From: Gimesia aquarii
GTDB lineage: Bacteria; Planctomycetota; Planctomycetia; Planctomycetales; Planctomycetaceae
DNA: 64,000 bases
Reading direction: 5' to 3'
Assembly: GCF_007748195.1 (NCBI RefSeq)
Contig: NZ_CP037920.1
Location: 5,113,800-5,177,799, forward strand
Below are positions 49,559 to 58,859 of this stretch, piece by piece. A program made the position numbers and the translations under genes. The stretch's first letter is position 1; the number at the start of each line of letters is the position of its first letter. The notes below the pieces were generated by a model, which saw nothing but the letters and a program-made list of their open reading frames with translations, ran no database searches and had not been told where the DNA came from.

Positions 49559-51815
49559 AAGGTTTAATCGTCACTTCCAACACGATTGCTTCGCTACCGG
49601 GCAACTCGATTTGCAATGGAAATTTAGTTCCCAAAGATTTACCTGTGCGAAGATTTCGACACCCAGAGATTGGCAAAGTTGTTTCAATACGGAGCGGAAT
49701 GTTCTGTGAAGACAAAGCGATACCACTGCCCGGTCCATCGACACTAGCCTGACGTGTGGGATTCGCAACAATGGCCCAAATTTCTGTTTGGTCTTTGGTT
49801 CGATAACGTAACAATTCAACGCCATGCTCCCGTTGATCTTCTCGAGTGACACGCACAGGCTCCTGAATCCCCTCTTTGGCAATCCAGTCACCAATCCATT
49901 TTCTCCAGTGATTACCGAAGTCGGCTCCACGCAAAGATTGATCAAAATAGCCAGTGGGAGAAAGATTTAAATAAAGCGTACGTCCGCTACCAAGTTGATG
50001 TTCAAAACGAGTTCCGGAAAGACTTCGTTCGACAATTGGCATATTAGAATCGAGCAGGCAGTTTTCTTGAGGCAAACGTTCTGCAAAAGGTCGGCGATAG
50101 CGCTCGCCATCTACTTCGAATCGTCGATTTCCATCAAACCAACCCGACTTTGATACACGTTTGAGTCCGAAGAGTTGATCCAGGGGAGGAGTCAGATATC
50201 CACTTCCGTGTTGATCGGTTATTGCAGGAGCATAATCTGCGATGACAGCGCCTCCACTCTTGACGAATGCTTTGATCGCCTGACATTCTTCACTGCTTAA
50301 AGCAAACGCTTGTGGTAAAATCAAAAGTTTGATCCCCCTGCTTTGCAGCTCACCGGCGCGTAGTTCCTGTGTATCGATCCAACGTGGTTGATGTCCCAGG
50401 TCTTCGAGAAGACGTGTCCAGGCGACACGATTCTTTCCACTCGATAAGCAAGAATTGTCAAGACTGGATGAACGCCTCGGCCAGGTTTTACCGTGGGTCG
50501 TCGCATCAATGGCCCAACCAACCTGGACACTCGGATGAGAATAGAGCAACGCAATTGGGGAAAAAACGGGTTCGGTTTGCGGCGCAGCTAAAACCTGCAA
50601 GGAATCTGCCTGGACCGCGGCAAATGTGTTACTTAACTTTTCGACCGCAGGATTGATTTTCCCGGCATTAAACCAGGGCTTACCTCCCGAGTCGGGCCAG
50701 GCGATCACTCCACGATTGCCATGAGCTAGATAGTACCACAAAAACCATTGATCTCGGGCTATATTGCCAGAAGCAAAATAGGTTTGCATCTGATACCGCC
50801 GTGGCGTATCAGCCCAAAAGCTGCGTAAAAGTTCGTTTGTACCACCAATGTCATATGCTTCCATCCATTGCACAGAATGGCGCAGTAGGCTGTAGTCAAA
50901 TCCGCCATACGCCGATGGTTGTTGTCCACCCACTACACCAATCGGTACTGTGGGGGCATGGCTGCGCACATGTTGGACCGAGGCAGCGAAGGTTTCCGCA
51001 TGCATCTGATCCATAAATGTTCGAAAGTCAAGCCAGGGTGCCAGTCGCCATTTGCTCGGTGGTAAATTTTTGAGCTGCTGCCGGACTTTCTCATAAGTCA
51101 CCGGCTGAGCAGAAGTAAGTTTTGCTGATTCAGATACCGCTGGTAACTGCCATGCACGTTGCCAGGCTGAATTGGAAGAATACTGAGATTTCAACCATTT
51201 GCGAAACGCGGCAATGGCTTGAGGTGAATAATCGACTTCCAACGGCGAATTAAAACTGCCTAACGAGACTTCATCATCTAATGCGATGGCGGCAACGGGC
51301 CCATTCAGAATGGGCGGTATGTTCGCATCAATCCGACGAGTCAACTCCTGAAATGTTTTGGGATCGGCAAAAGACCAGGGTCGCGGTGAGGGTGCGCCTG
51401 ATTTCGGAATTGAACTGAGTCCGGAACGTGGTGTCAGATGCAAGATCCCCTTACCGGCGGCATGATCGACATAATACGGCCACTCCTGTTGGGCTCCCCA
51501 CGCTGCAAGTTTTTGCTTGCCTTCACCATAATCAATGTGCCAACCATTGAGATGAATTTTTTTGTAAAGATCTCTATCGTTTGTTGCACGTGTTTTGTAC
51601 TGCCAAACCAGGATAAGAAAATTGTATTGCTCATCAAATTTTCGATTCTGTGGAATGGAAACATGAGTAATTTGATTCTGATTCAACCAATGATTGAGAT
51701 GAGGTGACCAATCGTTTTCTGCAAAGACGAAAGATGGAGAAAACCAACAAGCCAAAACCGCAATGATACTTACCATTCTCCTGAATTGGAGAATCATGAT
51801 TTGAGAATCAAACAT
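49557..51815 (-). CDS. Exported GH42-like beta-galactosidase-type protein with trimerisation-like domain
   Basis: A 752-residue protein with signal peptide (MVSIIAVLACWFSPSFVFAE) after a short N-terminus. AGAGG lies 9 bases before the ATG at 51815; an ATG at 51776 would start nearer the signal. The first ~450 residues look like a TIM barrel of the GH42 kind, with VAAIALDDEVSLGSF and DQWFLWYYLAHGNRGVIAWPDSGG. A GATase-like domain (about 455-640: KLLILPQAFALSSEECQAI, FVKSGGAVIADYAP) matches the beta-galactosidase trimerisation domain, and a small beta domain ends the protein. The canonical catalytic pair was not located with certainty. It likely acts on extracytoplasmic glycans. Confidence 0.65.
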   Translation of the reverse strand: MFDSQIMILQFRRMVSIIAVLACWFSPSFVFAENDWSPHLNHWLNQNQITHVSIPQNRKFDEQYNFLILVWQYKTRATNDRDLYKKIHLNGWHIDYGEGKQKLAAWGAQQEWPYYVDHAAGKGILHLTPRSGLSSIPKSGAPSPRPWSFADPKTFQELTRRIDANIPPILNGPVAAIALDDEVSLGSFNSPLEVDYSPQAIAAFRKWLKSQYSSNSAWQRAWQLPAVSESAKLTSAQPVTYEKVRQQLKNLPPSKWRLAPWLDFRTFMDQMHAETFAASVQHVRSHAPTVPIGVVGGQQPSAYGGFDYSLLRHSVQWMEAYDIGGTNELLRSFWADTPRRYQMQTYFASGNIARDQWFLWYYLAHGNRGVIAWPDSGGKPWFNAGKINPAVEKLSNTFAAVQADSLQVLAAPQTEPVFSPIALLYSHPSVQVGWAIDATTHGKTWPRRSSSLDNSCLSSGKNRVAWTRLLEDLGHQPRWIDTQELRAGELQSRGIKLLILPQAFALSSEECQAIKAFVKSGGAVIADYAPAITDQHGSGYLTPPLDQLFGLKRVSKSGWFDGNRRFEVDGERYRRPFAERLPQENCLLDSNMPIVERSLSGTRFEHQLGSGRTLYLNLSPTGYFDQSLRGADFGNHWRKWIGDWIAKEGIQEPVRVTREDQREHGVELLRYRTKDQTEIWAIVANPTRQASVDGPGSGIALSSQNIPLRIETTLPISGCRNLRTGKSLGTKFPLQIELPGSEAIVLEVTIKP

Positions 51816-52201
51816 GGCTACTACCTCTGTGGAGTTAAATTATCACGTGAGACTCTCTCACAAGTATCAAAACATTCTAACATTTGATTTTATGTAGTGC
51901 CCCGCAGTGGTAAAGTCTGAAAATCACATATTTTGGGTTGTTTACCGAAGACTGTTTTAGAGAGAGTTTCTCTCTGGACACGTAAACCGAAAATGGAAGT
52001 AATCGGAATACTTGAATCATAGTTGTGTATTTATTACAGAAATCTGCTCACTGCGGCCGATATGAAGTATTAGGCGGATTTTATCGATCAAGTAAAGTTG
52101 AAAAAAACACCCTCAGCTGTATCAAAACTACACTCAGCGAATGAAAAAATTATCCTGAATCGGGGGGGGGGGTGACATAACGTGCTATTCAAGGAACGAA
52201 T
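51816..52201. other. Intergenic region with an 11-G homopolymer
   Basis: This 386-base gap separates the leftward GH42-like gene from a rightward cytochrome gene and holds both promoters. No gene was recognised. Its striking content is an uninterrupted run of eleven G at 52162-52172, listed separately. Confidence 0.5.
52162..52172 (+). repeat. Poly-G tract (11 G) upstream of the cytochrome gene
   Basis: Eleven consecutive G in an otherwise AT-rich leader, ending 29 bases before the start codon at 52202. Tracts of this length are prone to slippage and can alter promoter spacing or leader structure. It may also be a sequencing or assembly uncertainty. Confidence 0.8.
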
Positions 52202-52702
52202 ATGATGCATCGATGGTTATTGATAACAGGAATCGCTATTTTCGTATTTGGAGCCGCATTCGCATCAGGAGAAAATCGTAAGTCGGAACCAGATCAAGGT
52301 GACCAACAATCTGCTTTGATGCTTGCCAAGCTTGCCAGCACTCAGAAAATCACCAATGGATTAGTTACCAAAGATTTTGAACAAATTCTCCGTGGTGCCA
52401 ACGAATTGGACCGCATCTGTAGTGCCACCGCCTGGGCTTCACACAGCGATCGCATTTATGCCCACCATCGTACTGAACTACGCAGGCAGTCACAAAAACT
52501 TGCAAAAATGGCCAAGGAAGAAAATCTCGACGGAGCCGCTTTTACATACATGCAATCACTGACAACGTGTATCAGCTGCCACGAATACTGCCGTGATGTC
52601 CTGAAAATCGCTGACGAGTCAGAAATTAAGCTGAAAGTGGTACCGATCCCCGTCAATGTACAGGAAGCCGATGCAGCAAAGAAAAAAACAAACCGTCGTT
52701 AA
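52202..52702 (+). CDS. Small exported c-type cytochrome
   Basis: A 166-residue protein with an N-terminal signal (WLLITGIAIFVFGAAFASGE) and one heme motif near the C-terminus, CISCH at residues 123-127. Heme attachment near the end of a mostly helical protein is the pattern of four-helix-bundle cytochromes (class II/c'-like). AAGGAACG precedes the start; the ATG at 52202 is directly followed by a second ATG. A Lys/Arg-rich tail ends the protein. It is monocistronic. The redox partner and role are unknown. Confidence 0.8.
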   Translation: MMHRWLLITGIAIFVFGAAFASGENRKSEPDQGDQQSALMLAKLASTQKITNGLVTKDFEQILRGANELDRICSATAWASHSDRIYAHHRTELRRQSQKLAKMAKEENLDGAAFTYMQSLTTCISCHEYCRDVLKIADESEIKLKVVPIPVNVQEADAAKKKTNRR

Positions 52703-53112
52703 GCATCTGAAAATAGCTTTAATATAGAACGCCTCTCATTTACTGTATCCGCCGCTCAGACTCTGTTGAATCAAATGTAGAATAACTCTTCAGATCAAAT
52801 TCCACTCTGAATTTACAGCAAACTTTATCAAACATTCCCTTTTTGTGGCCTGCGCTTGAGAGCACCATAACCTTCTCGCTTCTATTCGCTTAAAATACGC
52901 ATTCACTCTGGCTAAACAGGATATGTGAGCTCCGCAGTATTGAAGCAGGATTCCAGGTGACACGAAGCACCTGATATCATCACGTAGATTTTATCTACGC
53001 TTCGTTGATGCTTTATCTTTGTGCCTGCTGGTGCGCCGAATGCATATAAATCACGTTGATTAGATTAAGATATCGATAGGATATAGGTTTTTCGCGCTGG
53101 AGGCGGAATGGA
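52703..53112. other. Intergenic region upstream of the P-type ATPase
   Basis: A 410-base leader region. It contains the dyad at 52984-52998 (listed separately) and GGAGG at 53099-53103, a strong ribosome binding site for the ATPase. No small gene or RNA was recognised. Confidence 0.5.
52984..52998. promoter_or_regulatory. LysR-type T-N11-A dyad GTAGA-N5-TCTAC before the cation ATPase
   Basis: GTAGATTTTATCTAC is a perfect 5-base dyad, extendable to CGTAGAT/ATCTACG. It has the T-N11-A geometry of LysR-type binding boxes. It lies 114 bases before the ATPase start codon. The same GTAGA-N5-TCTAC recurs at 58093-58107, directly before the NhaR-like regulator gene, so that regulator is the likely binder (inference). 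Confidence 0.6.
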
Positions 53113-55896
53113 ATGAGTCTGAATGACTCAGTACGGACGTTGAGTGAGGGATGCAGCATGGAGACACTAATCAAAAAGCACTTACATCATGTTTCAGTAG
53201 ACGAAGCCGTTCAATTACTGGATGTTGATTCGCAAAAAGGTCTGGACGAATTTGAAATTGAGGCACGTCAAAAACGTTTTGGTCCCAACACAATCCCCAC
53301 ACAGACTGGTTCGGGTCCTTTAAAACGATTACTACTACAGTTTCATCAACCACTGGTATACATCCTAATTGCCGCAGGCACCATCACCGGGTTGTTACAG
53401 GAGTGGGTTGATTCCGGAGTCATTTTTGGTGTCGTACTGGTGAATGCTTTGATTGGATATTTACAGGAGTCCAAAGCAGCCAAGGCACTGGAAGCTCTCG
53501 CCAACACAGTTACGACAGATGCAACCGTTGTTCGGGCCGGTGAAACACGCAATGTACCATCCACAGAGCTTGTTCCAGGCGATATAGTGCTCTTGCAATC
53601 TGGTGATAAGGTCCCCGCGGACTTAAGACTGATTGAGACACGCGACTTACAGATTGACGAATCGGCGTTGACGGGAGAATCGGTACCCGTCGAGAAACAC
53701 TCTCAGGTATATCAACCGAACACACCACTCGCCGAGCGTCAAAATATGGCGTATTCTTCAACCCTTGTCACTTATGGCCAGGGACGAGGTGTGATATTCG
53801 CGACTGGAAGCCATACCGAAGTGGGCCGCATTTCCGAATTGATTTCAGAGGCCGACATTTTACAAACTCCCCTGACCCGAAAGGTAACCTGGTTCAGCCA
53901 GGTGCTGTTAGTGGTGATTCTCATCCTGGCTGCCATCACGTTTGGGATTGGAGTAATACGGGGCGAATCTGCCTACGTCATGTTTATGGCCGCTGTAGCA
54001 TTAGCGGTAGGAGCAATTCCCGAGGGACTGCCCGCAGCAGTCACCATCACTTTGGCAATTGGTGTAGCGCGAATGGCACGACGTCGGGCCATTATTCGTC
54101 GGCTACCAGCGGTTGAAACGCTGGGAAGCACCACAATTATCTGCTCGGATAAAACAGGAACGCTGACTGAAAACCAGATGACAGTCCGAGCGATCTGGGC
54201 AGGAGGTGAACAATATGATGTGACCGGTGTGGGCTATGCCGCTTCAGGAACCATTCACGTTAGTGGAAATGAGTCTAACCATGACTTGAATGTCGCGGCG
54301 CGCGAGTGTCTGCTAGCAGGACTCTTATGCAACGATTCAAGATTGGTCAAAAAGGAGGCACGTTGGGAAGTCCAAGGCGATCCAACAGAAGGCGCTCTGC
54401 TGACCTCCGCTGCCAAAGCCGGCTTAGACAACGACGAACTAATAACTGGAATACCTCGAATCGATGTCATTCCGTTCGAATCTGAATACCAATACATGGC
54501 CACACTTCATGAAATGGGAACAGAGTCACCAGGACGTATCTATGTCAAAGGGGCTATGGAGGTCATCTTGTCCAAGTGTACCTCGGCTTTAAATGCCTCT
54601 GGTGAATGCGTTCCACTTCCGCTTGAGAAAATTCAACATGAGTTTGATCAATTAGCTACTCAAGGATTGCGCGTGCTTGCGTTTGCGCGAGGTGAGATTG
54701 AACGTGGCACACCCGACACAAATCGACTGTCCCATGCGAATGTGAGTAACTTAACGTTTCTCGGACTTCAAGGAATGATCGACCCGCCTCGGGCTGAAGC
54801 AATTGCTGCAGTAAAAGCATGTCAGACAGCTGGTGTCCGCGTAAAGATGATTACCGGCGATCACGCTTTGACTGCTGCCGCGATCGCTCAACAAGTAGGT
54901 TTGGATGGCATGGCGACACAAAGCGATATTCCTCCCAAGGTCGTTTCGGGGAAAGAGCTAACTAAGATCTCCGATCGGGATCTGATTAGTGTTGCAGAAA
55001 CCAGTGCGGTATTTGCGCGCGTGACTCCAGAAGAAAAACTGCGTTTGGTCCGTGCTCTTCAAGCTCAGAAACAGATCGTGGCAATGACAGGAGATGGGGT
55101 AAATGACGCACCAGCACTGAAACAGGCAGACATTGGAGTCGCGATGGGCGTGGGTGGCACGGAAGTCGCAAAAGAAGCTGCCGACATGGTTTTGACCGAT
55201 GATAATTTCGCTTCCATTGAAGCTGCTGTCGAAGAAGGACGTGGTGTTTTCGACAACCTGACGAAATTTATCGTCTGGACATTACCGACAAATCTGGGGG
55301 AAGGTTTAGTCATTCTGGCAGCAGTTTTTCTGGGAGTCACCTTACCAATCCTGCCCGTTCAGATTCTGTGGATCAATATGACAACAGCGGTTTTATTGGG
55401 ATTGATGCTGGCATTTGAGCCCAAAGAAGAAGATATCATGCAGCGTCCTCCCCGAGATCCTGGCACCCCCTTACTCACTAGTGAACTCATTGGACGTATT
55501 TTTCTAGTCGGAACTTTATTACTCCTCGGCGCGTTTGGGCTGTTTGAGTGGGCTTTATTAAGTGGTTCTAGTATTGAAGAGGCACGGACCATTGCCGTGA
55601 ATGTGTTTGTCATGGTCGAACTCTTCTATCTGTTCAATTGCCGCAGTCTGACAAGATCGATGTTCCAACTCGGTCTGTTTAGTAATCTCTGGGTTGTTGG
55701 TGGAGCGGCCATCATGATCGTGCTGCAATTGCTTTACACTTATGCCCCGTCTATGAACCGTCTCTTTCACAGTACTCCTATCGGCTGGAACTGGTGGGGT
55801 TGGATTATTTCTGTCGGTGTTACCGCATACTGTGTTGTTGGTTTTGAAAAATGGATACGCCGTCGTCAAACGTCACTGACATCGAAGGAAAACTAA
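53113..55896 (+). CDS. P-type cation-transporting ATPase (P2-type, SERCA/PacL-like)
   Basis: A 927-residue pump with N-terminal cation-ATPase domain, actuator motif LTGES, phosphorylation site ICSDKTGT (Asp346), TGDG..ND hinge ([13 protein letters not shown]) and ten predicted helices. TM4 reads [10 protein letters not shown], as in P2A pumps, including the cation-ligand Glu. TM6, however, reads NMTTAVLLG (Asn755 to Ala759) where Ca-ATPases carry N-x-x-T-D. The missing Asp argues against Ca2+ as substrate and leaves Na+, K+, Mg2+ or H+ open. GGAGG lies 9 bases before the ATG; an ATG at 53158 is an alternative. The dyad upstream links it to the NhaR-like regulator, favouring a sodium role (inference). 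Confidence 0.9.
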   Translation: MSLNDSVRTLSEGCSMETLIKKHLHHVSVDEAVQLLDVDSQKGLDEFEIEARQKRFGPNTIPTQTGSGPLKRLLLQFHQPLVYILIAAGTITGLLQEWVDSGVIFGVVLVNALIGYLQESKAAKALEALANTVTTDATVVRAGETRNVPSTELVPGDIVLLQSGDKVPADLRLIETRDLQIDESALTGESVPVEKHSQVYQPNTPLAERQNMAYSSTLVTYGQGRGVIFATGSHTEVGRISELISEADILQTPLTRKVTWFSQVLLVVILILAAITFGIGVIRGESAYVMFMAAVALAVGAIPEGLPAAVTITLAIGVARMARRRAIIRRLPAVETLGSTTIICSDKTGTLTENQMTVRAIWAGGEQYDVTGVGYAASGTIHVSGNESNHDLNVAARECLLAGLLCNDSRLVKKEARWEVQGDPTEGALLTSAAKAGLDNDELITGIPRIDVIPFESEYQYMATLHEMGTESPGRIYVKGAMEVILSKCTSALNASGECVPLPLEKIQHEFDQLATQGLRVLAFARGEIERGTPDTNRLSHANVSNLTFLGLQGMIDPPRAEAIAAVKACQTAGVRVKMITGDHALTAAAIAQQVGLDGMATQSDIPPKVVSGKELTKISDRDLISVAETSAVFARVTPEEKLRLVRALQAQKQIVAMTGDGVNDAPALKQADIGVAMGVGGTEVAKEAADMVLTDDNFASIEAAVEEGRGVFDNLTKFIVWTLPTNLGEGLVILAAVFLGVTLPILPVQILWINMTTAVLLGLMLAFEPKEEDIMQRPPRDPGTPLLTSELIGRIFLVGTLLLLGAFGLFEWALLSGSSIEEARTIAVNVFVMVELFYLFNCRSLTRSMFQLGLFSNLWVVGGAAIMIVLQLLYTYAPSMNRLFHSTPIGWNWWGWIISVGVTAYCVVGFEKWIRRRQTSLTSKEN

Positions 55897-55987
55897 AAAG
55901 CTACTTGAAAAAATGATTCGACCAGACTTGTCTCCATTGTAAATGTCGAAATTCAAAAGCATCTTGTCAGAACCAGGAGCTTATGTC

Positions 55988-57130
55988 ATGGAACTCAAGA
56001 ACTTAAATCAACATATTCATAATTTAATATCGCTCACTGCTACAGAGGCTCCTGTCATCAGTTGCTATCAGTCGCTGGTCAATAGGCGCCTTAAAGACAG
56101 AAATATTTTTGTTGAACGAATACGAACCCTACAACACAGATTGAGTGGTTCTGAACGAGAAGACTTTGATACGGCTCTCGCTCAAATCCAGCGATATCTC
56201 GATACGGAATTATTACCGGATGCACAAGGGATTGCCATTTTCTGTCGAGCCGGTAAGGAACCTTTTTTCCTACCAATGCAATTCCGGGTCCCACTCCCAA
56301 ATTGGATCGCTGTTGACAATGTTCCTAATATTTACCACTTAATCGAACTGAAAGATACCTATCATCGCTACATCGTGATGATTGCCACCGAAGAAAGTGT
56401 CCGCATACTGCAAGTGAATCTGGGAAGTATCACAGCACAAATGTGGAACGAGAGACCAGAGTTGCGTAAGCGAGTAGGACGCGAATGGACCAAAGCACAT
56501 TTTCAAAGATATTTGAAGGAACGCAAACGCAAGTTTCTCAAAGAATCGATTGCATTACTTGATAAGTTGATGGTGGCAGGTGATTATTCGCACTTAATTC
56601 TTGCAGGAAATACGAATGTCGTGTCTCAAATAAAAAATGAACTGCCAAAACACTTAATGGAACGTGTAATTGATAGCGTGACTGCATCCGGTTCAACACC
56701 GCTGAAAGATGTTGTGGAGAGTACACTTGCCGCTTTTGTCGAAGCGGAAGAACAGGAATCGAGAGCCAAAGTCAGGGATTTGCTGAGTCAACTCCGCACA
56801 GGTGGATTGGCAGTCGCAGGAACCGGCCCCAGCTATCGCGCGTTATGCCTTGGGCAAGTGGATGTTCTGGTTTTGCATAAAGATTATCAGCCAGGGATGG
56901 TTTGGTTATGCAATCAATGCTTTAATCTCGATCTTGATTCCGTACAACCCGAGTCATGCCCTGAATGTGGGTCACGGACGTTTCGCAAGGTTGATATTAA
57001 AGAGAAAATGGTCAGCCTGGCAGAAGAATTCGATAGCACAATCGAAGTTGTTAACCAGAGTGATGAGTTAGTCCAGCTTGGCAGTGTCGGTTGTCTGCTC
57101 AGCTACCGGTTATTCGACGATTACATTTAG
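55988..57130 (+). CDS. baeRF family 10-like protein (bacterial archaeo-eukaryotic release factor homologue)
   Basis: A 380-residue protein starting at the ATG at 55988, which has AGGAG 9 bases before it; the frame opens at 55943 without a good site. The architecture resembles bacterial homologues of eRF1/Pelota: an N-terminal domain, a central RNase-H-like domain (about 115-240) and an L7Ae-like domain 3 (about 250-380) with a zinc ribbon built from CNQC and CPECG. These proteins are thought to act on ribosomes or in ribosome rescue under stress, but none of this branch is well characterised. It lies 91 bases after the ATPase gene in the same direction. The family call rests on domain pattern and the zinc ribbon. 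Confidence 0.7.
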   Translation: MELKNLNQHIHNLISLTATEAPVISCYQSLVNRRLKDRNIFVERIRTLQHRLSGSEREDFDTALAQIQRYLDTELLPDAQGIAIFCRAGKEPFFLPMQFRVPLPNWIAVDNVPNIYHLIELKDTYHRYIVMIATEESVRILQVNLGSITAQMWNERPELRKRVGREWTKAHFQRYLKERKRKFLKESIALLDKLMVAGDYSHLILAGNTNVVSQIKNELPKHLMERVIDSVTASGSTPLKDVVESTLAAFVEAEEQESRAKVRDLLSQLRTGGLAVAGTGPSYRALCLGQVDVLVLHKDYQPGMVWLCNQCFNLDLDSVQPESCPECGSRTFRKVDIKEKMVSLAEEFDSTIEVVNQSDELVQLGSVGCLLSYRLFDDYI

Positions 57131-57188
57131 CCTTTCTCCCGGTAGATTCGAGAATGCTTACTTCTGATACGAATTGATCATACGAAAC

Positions 57189-58079
57189 TTAGAGCGAACT
57201 GTAGTCTTCACAAATGGCAAGTACTGCCGGGTGTTTTATACGACGTTCAACAGAAATTGCATAATAGCGTTCGCAGACTGCATCAGTACGACCGACAACA
57301 CGTACTTTGTGCTGATGACAAATCTCTTTTTCAATCATCGTAGGCGCAGGAAAAATGCCAACCCCGTCCTGACCGAAGACTTTCATCAGAGCAGTATCTT
57401 CAAACTCACCCACAATTCGCGGTCGAAGACCTTCTGTATAAAACCACTGTTCCAGATTACGGCGTACCGCAGTTTTGTCCTCTGGTAATAAGAGTGGCGC
57501 CGCATTCAGAGAGTTGGGAAAATTCCCACAAAACTTTGAAGCAAGTTGCGACGTCGCGAAAAATGACAACCCAGACTCTCCCAGCAAATGATTGAATGCT
57601 TTCACACTTGCTGTTGGACTGACAGGCGCGTCGGAAAACATGAGATCCAGACGATGTACCGCCAGTTCAGCCAGTAATTCATCATGCTTACCCTGACGAC
57701 AGACGATATGAACGTCCTCTTCCAATTGGAATGCCGGTTCCAACAACCGGTGAGCTACAAGTTTTGCTAAAACTTCGACAATCCCGACTTCGAACCGAGC
57801 AGGTCGACTGCCTGACTTCTTGCGTACCGCATCTTGCAATTCACGGCCCACAGAAAAGATCTCTTCGGCATATCGAAAAACCGTGTGCCCAAATTCTGTT
57901 AGCACCAAATTTCGACCGGCACGGTCAAAAAGCTTCTCGCTAAAAGAAGATTCCAGCTGTTGGAGCTGTTTGCTGATGGTCGGATGGGCCAAATGTAACA
58001 GTTTGGCAGCACGCGCGATACTACCCTCACGCGCCACTAGCCAGAAGTAATACAGGTGATGATAATTGAGCCAGTCCAT
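57189..58079 (-). CDS. NhaR-like LysR family transcriptional regulator
   Basis: A 296-residue LysR-type regulator. The N-terminal helix-turn-helix region begins NYHHLYYFWLVAREGSIARA, the opening typical of NhaR, the sodium- and pH-responsive activator of Na+/H+ antiporter genes. An effector-binding domain follows (about 92-290). Upstream, 14 bases before the ATG, lies GTAGA-N5-TCTAC, a T-N11-A box, fitting autoregulation; the same box precedes the P-type ATPase gene. LysR regulators also often sit beside dab operons, so control of the inorganic-carbon pump is the alternative. The gene converges on the baeRF gene (58 bases between stops). Confidence 0.85.
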   Translation of the reverse strand: MDWLNYHHLYYFWLVAREGSIARAAKLLHLAHPTISKQLQQLESSFSEKLFDRAGRNLVLTEFGHTVFRYAEEIFSVGRELQDAVRKKSGSRPARFEVGIVEVLAKLVAHRLLEPAFQLEEDVHIVCRQGKHDELLAELAVHRLDLMFSDAPVSPTASVKAFNHLLGESGLSFFATSQLASKFCGNFPNSLNAAPLLLPEDKTAVRRNLEQWFYTEGLRPRIVGEFEDTALMKVFGQDGVGIFPAPTMIEKEICHQHKVRVVGRTDAVCERYYAISVERRIKHPAVLAICEDYSSL

Positions 58080-58092
58080 ACATTGAAGATAT

Positions 58093-58107
58093 GTAGACTC
58101 TATCTAC
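58093..58107. promoter_or_regulatory. LysR-type T-N11-A dyad before the NhaR-like gene
   Basis: GTAGACTCTATCTAC has the same half-sites and the same 5-base spacer length as the dyad at 52984-52998. It sits 14-28 bases upstream of the regulator's start codon, a position suited to autoregulation. Only these two copies were seen in the window by eye. Confidence 0.6.
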
Positions 58108-58189
58108 GTGTCAACACTGTCTGATCAGAGTCGCTCAATGCTGGAGCGGATCGAATAAGAGCTTTAATAGTGAAGAAATACCAGTGAGT

Positions 58190-58582
58190 TCATTCAGAGA
58201 CCAGCTCGAGTAACTCTCCGATTTTTTTATGTTTTTCGATGGAATGCCTTAGTGGTTGATCGGTTAGAACTTCATACCGATTTTGACGCCCCACCTTCTC
58301 GCGGTGAATAAATCCCTCTTCTTCCAGATCTTGAATAATCCTTTGAACAGCTCGTTCTGTGATGCCAACCTGGGCAGCAACTTGTCGTAACACGATCTCC
58401 GGTTCTCGATGCAACAAAATAAGAACGTGTGCATGATTCGTGAGAAATGTCCATCGATTCCCAGATGCTTCGGCAGGTTTGGCCGGTGTATCAGTCTGTT
58501 GATTTACTTTCGAATCTGTCTCTTTGGAACCTGAATTTTTTTTATGGTCACTTTGTTTTTTCGTCTTCGATGACTTACCCAT
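58190..58582 (-). CDS. Winged-helix transcriptional regulator (MarR/ArsR-like)
   Basis: A 130-residue protein. The start at 58582 has AGAGG 5 bases before it; the frame can be extended to a GTG at 58606. A Lys/Ser/Gln-rich disordered N-terminus of ~50 residues precedes one winged-helix domain: [40 protein letters not shown] (recognition region) and [14 protein letters not shown] (wing). It is divergent from dabB, with a 277-base gap containing three related 16-bp sites, so it is a good candidate regulator of the dab operon. No ligand-binding residues are apparent. Confidence 0.8.
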   Translation of the reverse strand: MGKSSKTKKQSDHKKNSGSKETDSKVNQQTDTPAKPAEASGNRWTFLTNHAHVLILLHREPEIVLRQVAAQVGITERAVQRIIQDLEEEGFIHREKVGRQNRYEVLTDQPLRHSIEKHKKIGELLELVSE

Positions 58583-58694
58583 CATATCCTCTTTTGGTGG
58601 CATCACTTTGCGGCAATTCTTAACACGTTCTTAATTTATTCGTCAGCCTCACAATAAATCGAGTGATTTCAGGCGAATTATACATGAATATCGA

Positions 58695-58710
58695 TTCGTG
58701 AAACATAAAT
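58695..58710 (+). promoter_or_regulatory. dab upstream repeat, copy 1 (TTCGTGAAACATAAAT)
   Basis: First of three similarly oriented 16-bp elements before dabB with consensus TTCRYGAA followed by CATAAAT. Its first part (GATTCGTGAAA) is the exact inverse of the TTTCACGAATC in copy 3. Candidate operator for the winged-helix or LysR regulator. Confidence 0.5.
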
Positions 58711-58782
58711 CTTTTGGCTACAGCATTATTTTGTCCTCAATTTTGGCTTGAATCGAATTTTTTCTCAAGAATTCCAAAAATA

Positions 58783-58798
58783 TACACGAAACATAATT
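58783..58798 (+). promoter_or_regulatory. dab upstream repeat, copy 2 (TACACGAAACATAATT)
   Basis: Second, weaker copy of the element (consensus TTCACGAAtCATAAAT), lying 62 bases before the dabB start codon. Confidence 0.4.
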
Positions 58799-58824
58799 GA
58801 CGACAAATTTTTCATGCTTTATAT

Positions 58825-58840
58825 TTCACGAATCATAAAT
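58825..58840 (+). promoter_or_regulatory. dab upstream repeat, copy 3 (TTCACGAATCATAAAT)
   Basis: Third copy, ending 7 bases before the AGGAG ribosome binding site of dabB. This location would let a bound regulator block transcription or sit just downstream of the promoter. Confidence 0.5.
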
Positions 58841-58859
58841 AACTAAAAGGAGTACACCA

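Noticed and set aside
53056-53084. TTGATT-N17-GGATAT as the ATPase promoter
   Set aside because: The -10 element matches the consensus poorly, and planctomycete promoter rules are not well enough known to support it.
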